Positions 22,362 through 33,025 of a DNA stretch of 64,000 nt are shown in pieces. The position numbers and the translations under genes were made by a program. Each line of letters opens with the position of its first letter. Position 1 is the stretch's first letter. The DNA comes from Silene conica (taxonomy: Eukaryota > Streptophyta > Magnoliopsida > Caryophyllales > Caryophyllaceae), in NCBI GenBank assembly GCA_029255685.2, contig CM055316.2, forward strand, positions 81,032,861 through 81,096,860. The letters are read 5' to 3'. Under the pieces are notes generated by a model. That model was not told the DNA's origin. It worked only from the letters and a program-made list of their open reading frames with translations, and ran no database searches.

Positions 22362-23072
22362 TTTTTGTAATTTTTCATTTTTATTTTTTGTCTTTCAGAT
22401 TTCTTGCCTGTCAAATTAGCATCAATGTGTCAGAACAAGGAAGTAAACGACTGGTATGCAGGACATCGTGACTTTTCAGCGCTACTTTCGTACTCGCAGT
22501 TCTTAAACTGTCGAAATACAGGTCGGGTATTCACTCGAGATTCTTACTATCCGCTTAAACAGCAGGTTTATCCGCTTATTTGATCATTTGCTCGATTATT
22601 TTCCGTCTTAGCTGATCCCGTGGGAGTTGATCAAGCCTTTTTGTTAATAACAGTGTTCAATATCGATGTATTGTACTGTCGGAGGAGGACGTTGTCTTTC
22701 TTTAATAACAGTGTTCAATATCGATGTATTGTATTATTCATGACGGCATGAGAAGGAATGGGCATATCACGAACTGTATAAAACGCAACATATAAACTAC
22801 TCCGTAGTCTGTATGATGTAAAAAACAGTCAATTTAAAGAGAAGATACGGTAGTATGCAAGCGAATCTGATATGATGTAAACGATAATCAATCCAAAGAG
22901 ACAGTCGGTCACTGAACAATGTAATCGTTCAACAGTTCCAAACTCATGGCCGAAAACCTCTCAGAACTCTGCATTAGACATTTGGAGTAATCTTCCAACA
23001 TTGTAGCCTTAAAACAGCAAAGTTGGATTACTGAACTACCCGTTTACATTAACTCCGGGAATATCAAATTAA
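22362..23072. other. spacer with a ~63 bp tandem duplication
   Basis: Between tRNA-Arg and the ATPC2-like gene. The word AATAACAGTGTTCAATATCG is repeated at about 22645 and 22702. The part next to 23072 should be the ATPC2-like 3' UTR. No gene seen. Confidence 0.5.
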
Positions 23073-24206
23073 CTAGTCATATGGTCGAAGAGCTTCAGCA
23101 CCAGCAACAATCTCCAAGATTTCACTAGTAATTTTTGTCTGTCGTACACGATTGTAAGCCATAGATAAATCTTTCTTTAATTCTGCAGCATTATCAGTCG
23201 CGTTGCTCATTGCATTCATCCTCGCTGCAAGCTCACTCGCCAATGACTCCTGCAAGGCTCGCAATATCTGACTGTTGAGATAAAGAGGCATCATTGCATC
23301 AAGGATCTGAACCGGATCCTGCTCGAACTCTAACAATGGATGCAACACCTCCTTCTTTTTCCCCACCTTCAGCCTCTCCACAGCCAACTTCCCTTCCTTA
23401 GTAGTCAACCTGAAAAACTCGTCCTCCAACGCATCAACACTATTCCCATACGCATCAACAACCTTTCCCTTCGGCGAAATTGGCAGTAAAGTATGAATAA
23501 CAGGATCAGACCTCACCAAAGAAACAAACTTTGTATACAAGAGTTCAACTTTATCAACCTCTTCACTCACAAACAAAGAAAAAACTTCATCTGCAATCGC
23601 CTGCGCCTGTTTAACAGTCGGAAACCCTTCCCCCTCGACAAACCGGTCCACTGGTACATCATCCAACCGCCTCGAAAAATAAGAATTACCCTTTTTCCCA
23701 ACACTTATAACAGTAAATCCCAACCCTAGTTTCTTCAATTCCTCAATTCTACCCTCGGCTTTCTTAATTACCGCGTTATTAAACCCGCCACAAAGCCCAC
23801 GTTCTCCGGTTATAACCACAAGGGCAACTTTCCTAACAGTTCTAACACTAGCTAAAGGAATGTCAACATCCTCTAATTGAAGGGTTTCATTAATATGATA
23901 CAACATTTCAACTAATGCTTCAGCAAAAGGTCTGCCAGTAATAACAGCTTCCTGAGCTCTACGAACTTTCGCTGCAGAAACAAGTTTCATTGCTTCTGCA
24001 ATTTTCTGGGTATTTTTAACTGTACTGATTCTTTCTCTGAGTTTTTTAATGCTACAACAACGGATTTGAAATCTGGAACTGGGTTTTGATAGATTTTGAA
24101 ATTGATGAAATGGGTTGGTTTTTGATTTTGAATTCATTGTGTTTTTTGGATCAATTGATGTGCTAATTGGTGCCTTAATTGCATAATTAAAAGTTGAAGA
24201 AAACAT
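23073..24206 (-). CDS. ATPC2: plastid ATP synthase gamma subunit, ATPC2-like
   Basis: An intronless gene of 377 residues encoding the central rotor shaft subunit of the CF1 part of plastid ATP synthase. Residues 1 to about 50 are Ser/Thr/Lys-rich and look like a chloroplast transit peptide ending near RCCSIKKLRERI. The mature N-terminus (LRERISTVKNTQKIAEAMK), the GERGLCGGFNNAVI motif (about 134-147) and the C-terminal helix (TSEILEIVAGAEAL) are diagnostic of the family. Length fits plant precursors. In the plastid-specific regulatory insert (about 246-262) the redox dithiol normally formed by two cysteines is absent: the segment reads VVDAYGNSVDALEDE. This points to the minor ATPC2-type isoform, known from Arabidopsis to escape thioredoxin control, rather than ATPC1. 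The start ATG is unambiguous. Confidence 0.93.
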   Translation of the reverse strand: MFSSTFNYAIKAPISTSIDPKNTMNSKSKTNPFHQFQNLSKPSSRFQIRCCSIKKLRERISTVKNTQKIAEAMKLVSAAKVRRAQEAVITGRPFAEALVEMLYHINETLQLEDVDIPLASVRTVRKVALVVITGERGLCGGFNNAVIKKAEGRIEELKKLGLGFTVISVGKKGNSYFSRRLDDVPVDRFVEGEGFPTVKQAQAIADEVFSLFVSEEVDKVELLYTKFVSLVRSDPVIHTLLPISPKGKVVDAYGNSVDALEDEFFRLTTKEGKLAVERLKVGKKKEVLHPLLEFEQDPVQILDAMMPLYLNSQILRALQESLASELAARMNAMSNATDNAAELKKDLSMAYNRVRQTKITSEILEIVAGAEALRPYD

Positions 24207-24467
24207 GATATTTGTTGTTGTAATTGTGAAATTTTTGATTAATTTTCAGCTACTAAAAATCTAAAATGATCAAATTATTCAAGCAACTAAATACTGTAAC
24301 AAATTAATTGGAAGAAAATTGAAGAACTTGGAGAGAAATTTGGTAGCTTACAAAATGGGTGAGCAAAATCGTCATGGTGGCATTGTGCATACCGGTTTAG
24401 GGCAAAAGTTCAGAACTCCCACATTGTGGACTTCACTTGTGACTTCTAGCACCTCGGTAGTCGGAAC

Positions 24468-24933
24468 CTAGACGGCACGGACGCTTCTCGTAATGAGTTG
24501 TATCGTTTCCGACATTGAAACTCCGCAAACACACGCCGAAACGTGTCAGACATCTAAACAGCCGTGTCTAACTTTCTACATTTATTTGGACACGCGTCGG
24601 ACGCGTGTCCATGTTATTTAAGTCGTGCCCATCGCGTGTCCACGATATTTGGTTATCATTTGCAGTGAATGATGTTATTCAGACGAGAAATGCGCTATCG
24701 ACAGAAATTAATTAGATTATTGATTCAAACGAGAAATGAAAATAAATTATTATTATTAAGGGCAAGTTTTACCTTCACTTATTTAAAATTAATATCAAAT
24801 ACTTTTACAAAAACAAAATCAAACATTTATAACTATAAAATGTATATTTTATTAAATTCAAATAACGTGTCAAGTGTCGTAAATTTCATGACATGTCGTG
24901 TCTCTTGTCCGTGTCCGTTTTTGTACTACCTAG
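24468..24933. mobile_element. hAT-like non-autonomous element upstream of ATPC2
   Basis: Ends CTAGACGG...CTACCTAG with an 8-base target duplication GTCGGAAC on both sides (24460-24467 and 24934-24941). The interior carries repeated words like GACACG/GTGTCC. It belongs to the same family as the element at 54584-55211. It sits about 260 bp upstream of the ATPC2-like start, in the promoter region. Confidence 0.75.
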
Positions 24934-24941
24934 GTCGGAAC

Positions 24942-25496
24942 CGATAAATTGTTTCCATTTGATTTGCTTTGGAGAGTAATTTTGCTTTTTATACTTTAAA
25001 AAAAAAATACTTCCTCACTCTTTCGACGAGGTTTTTGTTCCAAAAACAAACGTAAGCAATTCCTCAAAAATGGATAAAAATAATTCACGTATATCTACCT
25101 GTAAACACATTTTCAAATGAGCTAGTAATTGTAAGAGACCGTTTCCAACTAATTTGAAAATTAATGTCCTAATAAATGTTCATTATTAGGAATAATGCTC
25201 GAATAGTTTACTAGCATGGTAGCTTGACTAGCTTCAACGCCAGCCTAGTGCCTCAAAGACTCCCGTCTCCCGAGTCCCGCATTTGGTTACTGTTCCAGTG
25301 TTCCGACTTCGACAGTCGGAAGTAAAATAAATAGTGTTGGCTAAGTAGTCATTTCGTTTTATTCCATCATGTTACAACGCCACAAAATAACAGTAATCGG
25401 CTCTATCGGAAATAGAGAAATCAGATCAGTTTGCTATATATATGACCTCTAGTTCTAAAATTTAGAAGTCACATGTTACAGTTCATAATAATAATC
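24942..25496. other. spacer between ATPC2-like and C2-domain genes
   Basis: No gene or clear repeat. The last part next to 25496 should contain the 3' UTR of the C2-domain gene. Confidence 0.4.
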
Positions 25497-26702
25497 TCAG
25501 AAGAAAGCTCTGCTACCGTAGAAGACTCGGGATCCGGTACTCTTTGGAGTCTCTGATGTCTGATCGGAGCTTGAATTCTCCGAGTTGGATGATTCTGGAG
25601 TACGATCCATTGGAAGCTTCATTTTGGCTAAAGACTCTGTAAACTGCTGCATGCTCTTCATATACATGTCTACAATGTCTTGCTGCACCATCGTCGCCTC
25701 AGGCTCGATATTGACAGTCAAAAGTGGCTTCAATGGTGTCTCTTTCAATGGTGGATGGCCATTCGAGGACTCACCCTCTCCTTCACCCGAGTCTTTCACC
25801 TCGCTTTTCGAAGTTACTTGAGTCTCGGAAGTCTGAGAGCTAGCGGGAAGGCTAACAGATTGCGAGCCATAGCTTGATTCACTCCGAGGAGGAGAATCAA
25901 TATGGGAAAGCGGTTTGAAGCTCTCGACAACGCGAACACCGAGTTCATGGCACTCTTTTTCTGAAGAAACCAAATTATCGGTGGTTTGGGAATCCCGGTC
26001 ACATTCCATCCCAACATACTCGGATACCATCATTTCGTTTTCTGTCAACATTTTAGGGTCCGGAAACTCGATCTGATCAAAGTCACTTGCTTCCACTAAA
26101 TTATCTGAACAAGAAGGGAGTTTCGAGATAGTCATCACTTCCGGTACAGACCCGGAGTAAGCGAGAGACAATTGGACGAACCCAGCTGGAGAATGGAAGA
26201 GATCCGTTGATGAGAGAGAGAATTCCCGTTCTACCTTCCCGTTCTTTAAAAGGATTTCCGACAATGGCACAAGAGCAAACCCGAGAAGCTGGTCTTCGAG
26301 GTAGTTTTTAACACGGCTAAGCATCCAAATTTCACATTTTAAGGAGGTCTCAATGGTCCTAACATTGATTTGAACTTTGTCGTTGAAGACGGGATTTTTC
26401 CCACCGCCATTGACGGTATGAGTAGAGACAGTATTTTCGGGATCATTGGTCAGACAAAGCTTGGCATAAACATCTTGCTTGTGGTAAATACATATGTTCT
26501 GAATGTCTCGGGCCTGATGCACGTAAACTTCAAGGGCACCAATGAAGTCTTCTGGTTTATGACCATTAGTCCCTGGCTTGTCGGTTCGGTTAGATATCTG
26601 AACAGAGCCCCGGACAAAAACATCGGATCTCTGTTTCTCTGGCTCTGCACCACTAACACTGAGGTTCTTGAATGGTGAAACAACAGACTGTGGGGAGTCC
26701 AT
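25497..26702 (-). CDS. C2-domain (CaLB-type) protein
   Basis: A 401-residue protein from one coding exon, starting at the ATG at 26702. Residues about 52-180 form a C2 domain: GALEVYVHQARDIQN begins the fold, DVYAKLCLTNDPE and KNPVFNDKVQINV follow, and DQLLGFALVPLSEIL matches the last strands. The C2 fold binds phospholipids, often with calcium, but not all acidic loop residues are obvious here, so calcium dependence is open. The rest (about 200-401) is Ser-rich and low in complexity, with a predicted helix near DMYMKSMQQFTESLAKMKLP and an FYGSRAFF end. This resembles the Arabidopsis proteins annotated as calcium-dependent lipid-binding family. A TTCCAG just upstream of the ATG (about 26730) could be the acceptor of a 5' UTR intron. 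Confidence 0.88.
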   Translation of the reverse strand: MDSPQSVVSPFKNLSVSGAEPEKQRSDVFVRGSVQISNRTDKPGTNGHKPEDFIGALEVYVHQARDIQNICIYHKQDVYAKLCLTNDPENTVSTHTVNGGGKNPVFNDKVQINVRTIETSLKCEIWMLSRVKNYLEDQLLGFALVPLSEILLKNGKVEREFSLSSTDLFHSPAGFVQLSLAYSGSVPEVMTISKLPSCSDNLVEASDFDQIEFPDPKMLTENEMMVSEYVGMECDRDSQTTDNLVSSEKECHELGVRVVESFKPLSHIDSPPRSESSYGSQSVSLPASSQTSETQVTSKSEVKDSGEGEGESSNGHPPLKETPLKPLLTVNIEPEATMVQQDIVDMYMKSMQQFTESLAKMKLPMDRTPESSNSENSSSDQTSETPKSTGSRVFYGSRAFF

Positions 26703-27029
26703 TCTACCGGAAAAGTTTCACACCTGGAATCGTTGGAAAACTAAATATCCGTGAAGCCTACAAACAGCCACATTCATATGAAGCAAAAATCAATCAAGTG
26801 CGAGCCAAGAAAACATTACCCAAGTGCCACAAAGGCAGGGTAAGAAAATCGAACGTATGCAAACTTTCCCTGCCGTCAAAGAGGCTATTTTTGTGCAAGT
26901 CAAATCGCCAACAAATTTTCTATTTAACTACCTTGAAATAATCCCGAAACAAACGATTGCACATTCAGAGAAAGTTTCTATGATTCACAAATTGAACATC
27001 TAGGAACCCCTTGTCCGCTAAACACAAGT

Positions 27030-27268
27030 GTCAAGAAACCAACTCAACCAAAAGCTTAAGCCGATGGTTGAAGTTCCTTGATACTTTTTTCTTTTTTTTG
27101 GGCTTGAAGTGTGGGTGCAGGCGGGATTCCCTTGCCTGTTCTGATTATCCACTTTAGAAGGGAGGGGGGTGTGATTCAAACCCGTGACCTTTGGTCACAT
27201 GGCTCTGATACCATGTCAAGAAACCAACTCAACCAAAAGCTTAAGCCGATGGTTGAAGTTCCTTGATT
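27030..27268 (-). mobile_element. SMART/TRIM-like tiny LTR retrotransposon fossil
   Basis: Two direct copies of a ~54 bp terminal repeat (about 27030-27082 and 27215-27267; word CAACCAAAAGCTTAAGCCGA) flank a ~130 bp interior. On the minus strand the interior begins TGGTATCAGAGCC, the usual initiator tRNA-Met primer-binding site, and ends in a purine run. There is no coding capacity. By size it fits the very small non-autonomous LTR elements described in plants. Confidence 0.7.
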
Positions 27269-28117
27269 CGTTTTATATTCTAACAACAAGACTTATGCTT
27301 GGAAAGAATGATATGCATCGACCATTGCAAAGCTAAGAACAAACGTTGGTTGCAAAATGAGCAATAGGAAAGATCAAAGCTTTCTATCAGGACAGATTAG
27401 GAAATTACCGTATAATTACATCATATCGACAAAGCTCACTTGCGCAAACTTTAGACTTTTATGCAGAAATAAAGACAATCCAACAAGCAATATCCCACTG
27501 ATTTCAAACCAGATGCATAATCATATCTATAAAGTTAACTAATTGAAGAGCAATTATAGGAAGAACTTGTGCACATTCTCACCTAACCACACTCCCAAAG
27601 CACAATTATTGCCACATCACACCAATATTTCGAAAACTTCCTAATTCATTACCTTACACCTCAAATCAAGCAATAATGCCCACACGACAATCACAAATAT
27701 TTATGTAAGACGGTTTTACACATGTATATTGTTAAACGGGTTGCTCTATTTGGTAACTACTTTGACACTAATATGATCACGTTTTCCTTGCGCAAAACCG
27801 CCTTACATAAGAACTAACTGCACTATGATATCAGTTTAGCTAATTCATGATGAACTATGAACCCAAGATAACCTCAATTTTGCCTATAAACAAAAACCCA
27901 CTAATTATATATACAATACAAGTTATATTAATCATTATCAAATCTTAATATCCACAAAAAAATCCCCAAAACCTTAAAAAAGATAAAACTTTATTTCTTC
28001 TGTCAAAAACCTAATCATGAACTAACTAACTAACTACTAACTAACAGCAATAACAACAGCATAACCCGAGTGTCTAAATGACTCCTGCAAATTACAGGGT
28101 AGGGAGGTCGGATTTAT

Positions 28118-28160
28118 GCAGCCTTACCCTTACCCTTACCCTAACCCTAACCCTAACCCT
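28118..28160. repeat. short telomere-like repeat (CCCTAA/CCCTTA)n
   Basis: Three CCCTTA-type and three to four CCCTAA units follow one another. In plant promoters such words act as telo-boxes; here they lie about 1.4 kb upstream of the C2-domain start codon. They may instead be a small interstitial telomeric tract. Confidence 0.85.
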
Positions 28161-28700
28161 TGTGCTGGCAATACAAGAGGCTGTTTCCGAATAACCCAAG
28201 ATGAAAATTGCGTAAATAATTGAATTCCAGATAATTAACTAACAACAGGTAATTATAGAAATGATAACATCAATTGGGTAAAAAACTGAATTCCACATAC
28301 CTAAACAATTGAGCTCCAACTTATTGATCAAAGACAAGAAAAGAAAACAAACAAAACCCTGCAAAAATTGACAATTTTGGGAGAATTAACCAATAATTCA
28401 GCAGAAACAAAAGGCAATAAATGCAAAAAAACCAATAATTTATTATGCAAAGAAAATAAAAACACCTTTTTTTCTAGAAGTGCAAAAGTCAAAGTTGATA
28501 TCTTTAGAACAGTAACAAAAGGTTTGAGGTAAGTGCTGAGCTCAAAGATTGGATTTTTTTGATGGGTTTTTGCTTGATTCCAGAAAGAAGTAGTAGTAAT
28601 GGAAGTAGAAGAAGAATAAAGTTTCAAAATTTGGAATAATTAAACTGAGATTAGTGGAGAATGAACTGTACTTAGCACCTCCTTAGTAGTATTAGAAGAC

Positions 28701-29178
28701 TAGTAGTCTTGCAGCAAAGATATGCTAATTTAATAAGAGGAGTATTAAGAGATAATGAAATGACTAGAATTAATCGGGTTACTCGGGTTGGTTATAAATC
28801 ATGTTTAAACAGGTTTCGTTATACCTTGTTCGATTTGAGTATGGCTAAAATGCTAAAATGACGGATAATGACACTCACAAAATGAATAGGGGGACAGGTG
28901 GGGCATCCCATGTGCTTTCCTCTCTCCTCTAAATGATCATTTTGTGAGACAAAATGGTCTCCGTCTTCTCCTTGTGACTAATACCCTCCGTCTACAATGA
29001 AAATTTGTGATAATTTATTTCAAGATAAATGTTAAAAAAAATTATTTGGATTATAATAAAAAAGTTCATTATCGGTTATTTATCTAGTTGAGTCTATTTC
29101 AAGTCACAGATTAGTAATCTAGTACTGTATATGACTTAGGAGACTGTTCAAGTGGGGTTCCAGTTGGGATAAATAATG
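28701..29178. other. spacer
   Basis: AT-rich intergenic sequence, no gene. A TGTGAG-rich stretch near 28880-28980 resembles parts of the dispersed CGTCACAAG repeat family seen at 30236 and 49556. Confidence 0.35.
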
Positions 29179-29181
29179 TTA

Positions 29182-29478
29182 GGGGTCGTTTGGTTCGGCA
29201 TGGGAAGATAAAATTCCCGGGAAGATAAAATTCGTATGAACTTAAAAATCACGTGAATTAGATAAATGTTGTTTGGTTGAATGTAGGAATTTCAATTCAT
29301 GCGGGAACTTCCAATTACCTAGAGGGGGCTAGGTAATTGACTTCCTACATAATGTAGGAATTAGAACTTCCTGTGGAAGTTATAATTCCCATGAATTGAG
29401 CAACCAAACAAGAATAAATTTCTCCACTTCCCATGATTTTCCAATTCACGTGATTTTAAAAGCCAACCAAACAACCCC
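29182..29478. mobile_element. Tourist-like MITE (PIF/Harbinger)
   Basis: Ends GGGGTCGTTTGGTT and, inverted, GGGGTTGTTTGGTT, flanked by the 3-base target duplication TTA (29179-29181 and 29479-29481). Length 297 bp, no coding capacity. A degenerate relative lies at 15880-16301. Confidence 0.88.
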
Positions 29479-29633
29479 TTATTATCCGAATTTGTTCGTC
29501 CAATTCTCAAATTATATCCAATCGGTTTTATCTTAGGTTGACGCAATATTTTTATGCCAACAAGTCTCTCTTGTATTCGCTATAAGCTTGCAATTGGACA
29601 AGTATTGGTGTATCCGTGTATAGTAGTTCAGTA

Positions 29634-29728
29634 CTACTTCCTCCATTTTTATATAATGTACCCATTTTATTAAAATACTACACTCATATATTCAACAAAT
29701 GGGTACATTATATAAAAACGGAGGATAG
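29634..29728. mobile_element. minimal Stowaway-like MITE, 95 bp hairpin
   Basis: CTACTTCCTCCATTTTTATA on the left pairs with the right end (CTATCCTCCGTTTTTATA inverted), and the pairing continues through TAATGTACCCATTT. TA lies on both sides. Nearly the whole element is one hairpin with a short loop. Confidence 0.85.
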
Positions 29729-29729
29729 T

Positions 29730-31370
29730 ATTAGATAAGACAAAATAGATTGTTACGGTTTAAACCCCTTATTTTGTTTCATTTATTCAAATAAATAATA
29801 TTTAATTCGTCGCACACTTACAATGAATATATCCACAATTTTTTTTTGTTTTTTTGAAAGCTCTAATTTAGACCAAGGATGGACGATTGTTATTGAGTTT
29901 AAACGTCAAAAAAGGTCCAACCTTTATTCCTTTTACCCAACTTTGTAATGGCAACTTCACAAAAGATGAGTAGTGGACTACTGGTGACTGGTGATTGGTG
30001 AACAATATTTTTCTATTTTCTATGAGAAAGATCGGTTTGATGGTACTTCAAAGTTCTACTTAGATTACTCTAAATTCTTATTTTAGACGAATATAAGCGC
30101 GAAACGATCATAAAATAGCGGCACATCCATATTATTTCAGTTACCAATAAATGTGTGGATACAAAATAAGGGACGTAATTTGGCAATTTGAGAAGTAACA
30201 GGTACAGACTTTGCGTTTAATTCATATAGTAAGTTTTGTTTGCGACGGGTCACCATTTATGACGGATATTTTGTGAGATAAAATGGATACAAAATGAGTT
30301 AGTGGAAAAAGGGGACCACATGAATAATGTTGATGAGAGAAAAAAAGTGGGTATTTTATGAAAGAAAACGGTATCTATCTCTATAAAAGGAGTAGAATTT
30401 AACTCATTTTGATTGGTTGCTTGAAATAATGAAAAAAAACTACCCACTAAGTTTTAGTTTGATTTAATTTGTCACTCTCCTAAATTTAGAATTCTCATTC
30501 CTAATTACGTAATCGATTGCAGTATTATATTTCGTCATTGTCATGATAAAATACGATACAATCAAATTATTGTTCATCGAAAATATAAATAACAATATAA
30601 AACGTTTCAATAAAATACGATATAGAATGGTCCAAAAATCAAATCCGAAAAACAAAAAATTACAGTCACGAAACGACTCATTACGAGAAGTGTCTGTGAT
30701 ATCTAGATCTTATTCATGTAAATCTACTCCTAAGAGATTTAGAGAATATTGATAAATCAAATAATTGACATTTAAAAAGAACACACAAGTAGGTAATAAA
30801 AAAAAAACACGGGATCAATAATTCTAACAAAAAAATCCGTTAATTCTGAAACAATAACAAATAAAATTTGCCTTTTACATTAGTAATAAAATAGGTCGGA
30901 TTTTATAGCAGAAAAAAATGGTCTATTTTAGTAATTGATGATTTCTAATAATCTTTATATTATCTACTTAATTTTTATTTTGAGTTATATTTGTATTAAT
31001 TAGTCACATATTTATGAGTTACCAAATATTTAAAAACAAAACCGTACATTTGTTGTACGGGTATAAAACTAGTCCGTCACAAGCTTGCGACGGATAGTGC
31101 CGTTGCAAATAAGAATTTTTGTAATTCATATAAATAATGGTTTGTTTATTATCGAAAGGTAATGTCGTGGTTTTTAAATTGTAAAAGGGCAATTTTGTCA
31201 ATTACTCAAACGTCGGTTGAGAAAATAAGTTTTATTTAATTTAAGAAGGGTAATTTCGTAAATTAATTGAACAATATAAGTAAAATCGGGAAAGAAAAAG
31301 AAAAAGTTTAAAAAAAAGCCCAAAATACGGAAAAAAAAAATCAGTCTCATTTATCGGTTCCATAGATCAA
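29730..31370. other. intergenic region with a dispersed-repeat copy
   Basis: AT-rich, no gene. It contains copies of the dispersed repeat at 30236-30395 and 31062-31120 (CCGTCACAAGCTTGCGACGG). The end near 31340-31370 should hold the promoter of the SEN2-like gene. Confidence 0.45.
30236..30395. repeat. dispersed GACGGATATTTTGTGAGATA repeat, copy 1
   Basis: Shares an ordered set of words with 49556-49745 and the inverted copy at 60770-60930: GACGGATATTTTGTGAGATA, AAAATGAGTTAGTG, GGGTATTTTATGA and GAAAACGGTATC. Short and non-coding; probably a non-autonomous DNA element. Confidence 0.75.
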
Positions 31371-31375
31371 GGTAC

Positions 31376-31900
31376 AACAAGCACACGATTTATTATTTAT
31401 AATCAAGGTGCCAAACCCCATTGGATCACTTCAAGTTGAATTCACACAGTTTTACCCAGTTGCAGGGTATTGTGTTTTCTTCTCTTTTAATGTTGTTTTC
31501 TGTTATGCGCGCCATGTGTTTGATGAAATGTCTCTGAGAAAATCTATTTGGGAGTTGGTAAATATTAGGTTTGATTTTGTGGGTTTTTTGTGCTGGTTAA
31601 TTTGCTATCTGGGTTTATTGAATGGTGGATTGAGCATGATCTGATGGAGATACTTGGAGAGTGTAATTCCATTGTTTGTTAAATTGTGTGAGAAATTTGA
31701 TTTTAGTATTGGTATCTTTTAGGTTTGATTTTCTGGTTTTTATTGAGTTCTAGCTACAAATCTTCCTGTTTTACTTATAAAAGCTTGTGAATTTGCAGTT
31801 TCTTGACCTGAACTTCTATTCAAGATTGCTATTTCTTGACGGCCGGCCTTGTATACCAACTTCGCTTTTTAAGCAAGTCCTGTTTCTTAAGCGAGATTTC
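31376..31900 (+). other. 5' leader of the SEN2-like gene, with probable leader intron
   Basis: A T-rich stretch ending AATTTGCAG at about 31798 looks like an intron acceptor, and GTGCCAAA or TTGCAGGGTATTG near 31407-31470 could hold the donor. The region between has no conserved protein. The reading frame extends upstream of the ATG at 31901 but only through non-ATG codons. Confidence 0.45.
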
Positions 31901-32638
31901 ATGGGTCCGCGATGGAAAGGGAAGGGTTCAAAAGCCAAAGCAGCTGCAGAATCCATGTCAGAAATAATTTTAGCACTTCAGTCATCTCTAACCACGGCGT
32001 CAAAATGCAAGGGGCTGATATCAGGATGTAGTGTTCTTCTCGAAGCTGATTTGGAACAATCAACAATTTTGAACCGGGCTTGTTTTGGACGGGCAATGAT
32101 AACCAGTCAGAAGGAAAAACGATGGTATCAATTGGGTCTAGAAGAAGCTTTTTATTTGTGCTACTCTTTGAAATGCTTGGACATTGTAGATCATGATAAT
32201 AATAATGTGAAAAGTGATGCGGAGTTGTGGGATTACATGTGTTTAAAGATTGAAACTTTTCCCGAGTTTTACAAAGCATACTCACATCTACGGATGAAGA
32301 ATTGGGTTGTGAGACCTGGGTCCCAGTATGGTGTGGATTTTGTTGCTTATCGTCATCATCGAGCTTTGGTTCATTCGGAGTATGCTGTTCTTGTTTTGTC
32401 AGACAACAAGGGTAATTCTAATTCTGGACAACGGTTGAAATTATGGTCGGATTTACATTGCACTATCCGGCTTTGTGGTGGCGTTGCCAAGACGCTGCTA
32501 GTCTTACATGTTCAAGGCGAAGGGAGAGAGATGGATTTCCCGGGTTGTTTGAAGAATTCTGAAATTAAAGAACAAACCGTATCTAGATGGTTACCAGAGC
32601 AAACTCGTGAACAAAATTCAAATGCTAGCAACACATAA
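31901..32638 (+). CDS. SEN2: tRNA-splicing endonuclease catalytic subunit, SEN2-type
   Basis: A 245-residue protein starting at the ATG at 31901 (MGPRWKGKGSKAKAAAESM). The C-terminal half is a tRNA-intron endonuclease fold: an N-terminal helix region around RWYQLGLEEAFYLCYSLKCL, then VVRPGSQYGVDFVAYRHHRA followed by LVHSEYAVLVL, with the catalytic Tyr of the QYGVDF-type loop and the His of VHSEY. The third catalytic residue, Lys, is in CGGVAKTLLVLHV. These match the Tyr-His-Lys triad of eukaryotic Sen2. The enzyme cuts introns out of nuclear pre-tRNAs; in plants those are tRNA-Met(elongator) and tRNA-Tyr. Length agrees with the Arabidopsis homologues (about 240-250). It is a single coding exon. 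An elongator tRNA-Met gene with an intron follows 1.0 kb downstream. Confidence 0.93.
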   Translation: MGPRWKGKGSKAKAAAESMSEIILALQSSLTTASKCKGLISGCSVLLEADLEQSTILNRACFGRAMITSQKEKRWYQLGLEEAFYLCYSLKCLDIVDHDNNNVKSDAELWDYMCLKIETFPEFYKAYSHLRMKNWVVRPGSQYGVDFVAYRHHRALVHSEYAVLVLSDNKGNSNSGQRLKLWSDLHCTIRLCGGVAKTLLVLHVQGEGREMDFPGCLKNSEIKEQTVSRWLPEQTREQNSNASNT

Positions 32639-33025
32639 GCCCGTGTTTTCCTTATCGGGGAGGGAATGCAATGCACTAGCTGCAGGCCTGCAGCAGTGGT
32701 ACATCTATCAAGGTTAAATGACGTTGACTCGGGTCAGAATCTGCCAGCTTACGCAACCATTGAATGTATCTGTTGCAACCTCCATGATTAGTACAAGGAA
32801 GAACCATATTATTCAGCACCCAAGTTATACCTGAGGACGGAATTTGCTGGTTATGACAGTCTATGCATTAGGATTTACGATTTAAGAGACTGACTTAATT
32901 ATCCCGAGTATATTTTCCAGTTAATTTGCATACAAGTTAAGCTATACTGTAAATCGCTACTTTCATGCAATACAGAGATTAAGAATGAAATATAATTCCT
33001 CTCATTTTATTACTCGTTCTCCGTA
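32639..33025 (+). other. SEN2-like 3' UTR and spacer
   Basis: Sequence after the stop codon, no further gene. Possible polyadenylation words (GAATGAAATATAATT near 32983) lie shortly before the minus-strand exon at 33026. Confidence 0.4.

Larger units (their letters stand above)
26732..28700 (-). other. likely 5' leader intron and promoter of the C2-domain gene
   Basis: Two kilobases upstream of the C2-domain start without a recognisable coding exon. It contains a tiny LTR-type element at 27030-27268 and telomere-like repeats near 28120-28160. I infer a long leader intron because an acceptor-like TTCCAG lies directly before the ATG, but I did not find the 5' exon with certainty. Confidence 0.4.

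Noticed and set aside
31787-31900. N-terminal extension of the SEN2-like protein
   Set aside because: It begins at a GTG within a T-rich leader with an acceptor-like site; the ATG at 31901 fits the family.
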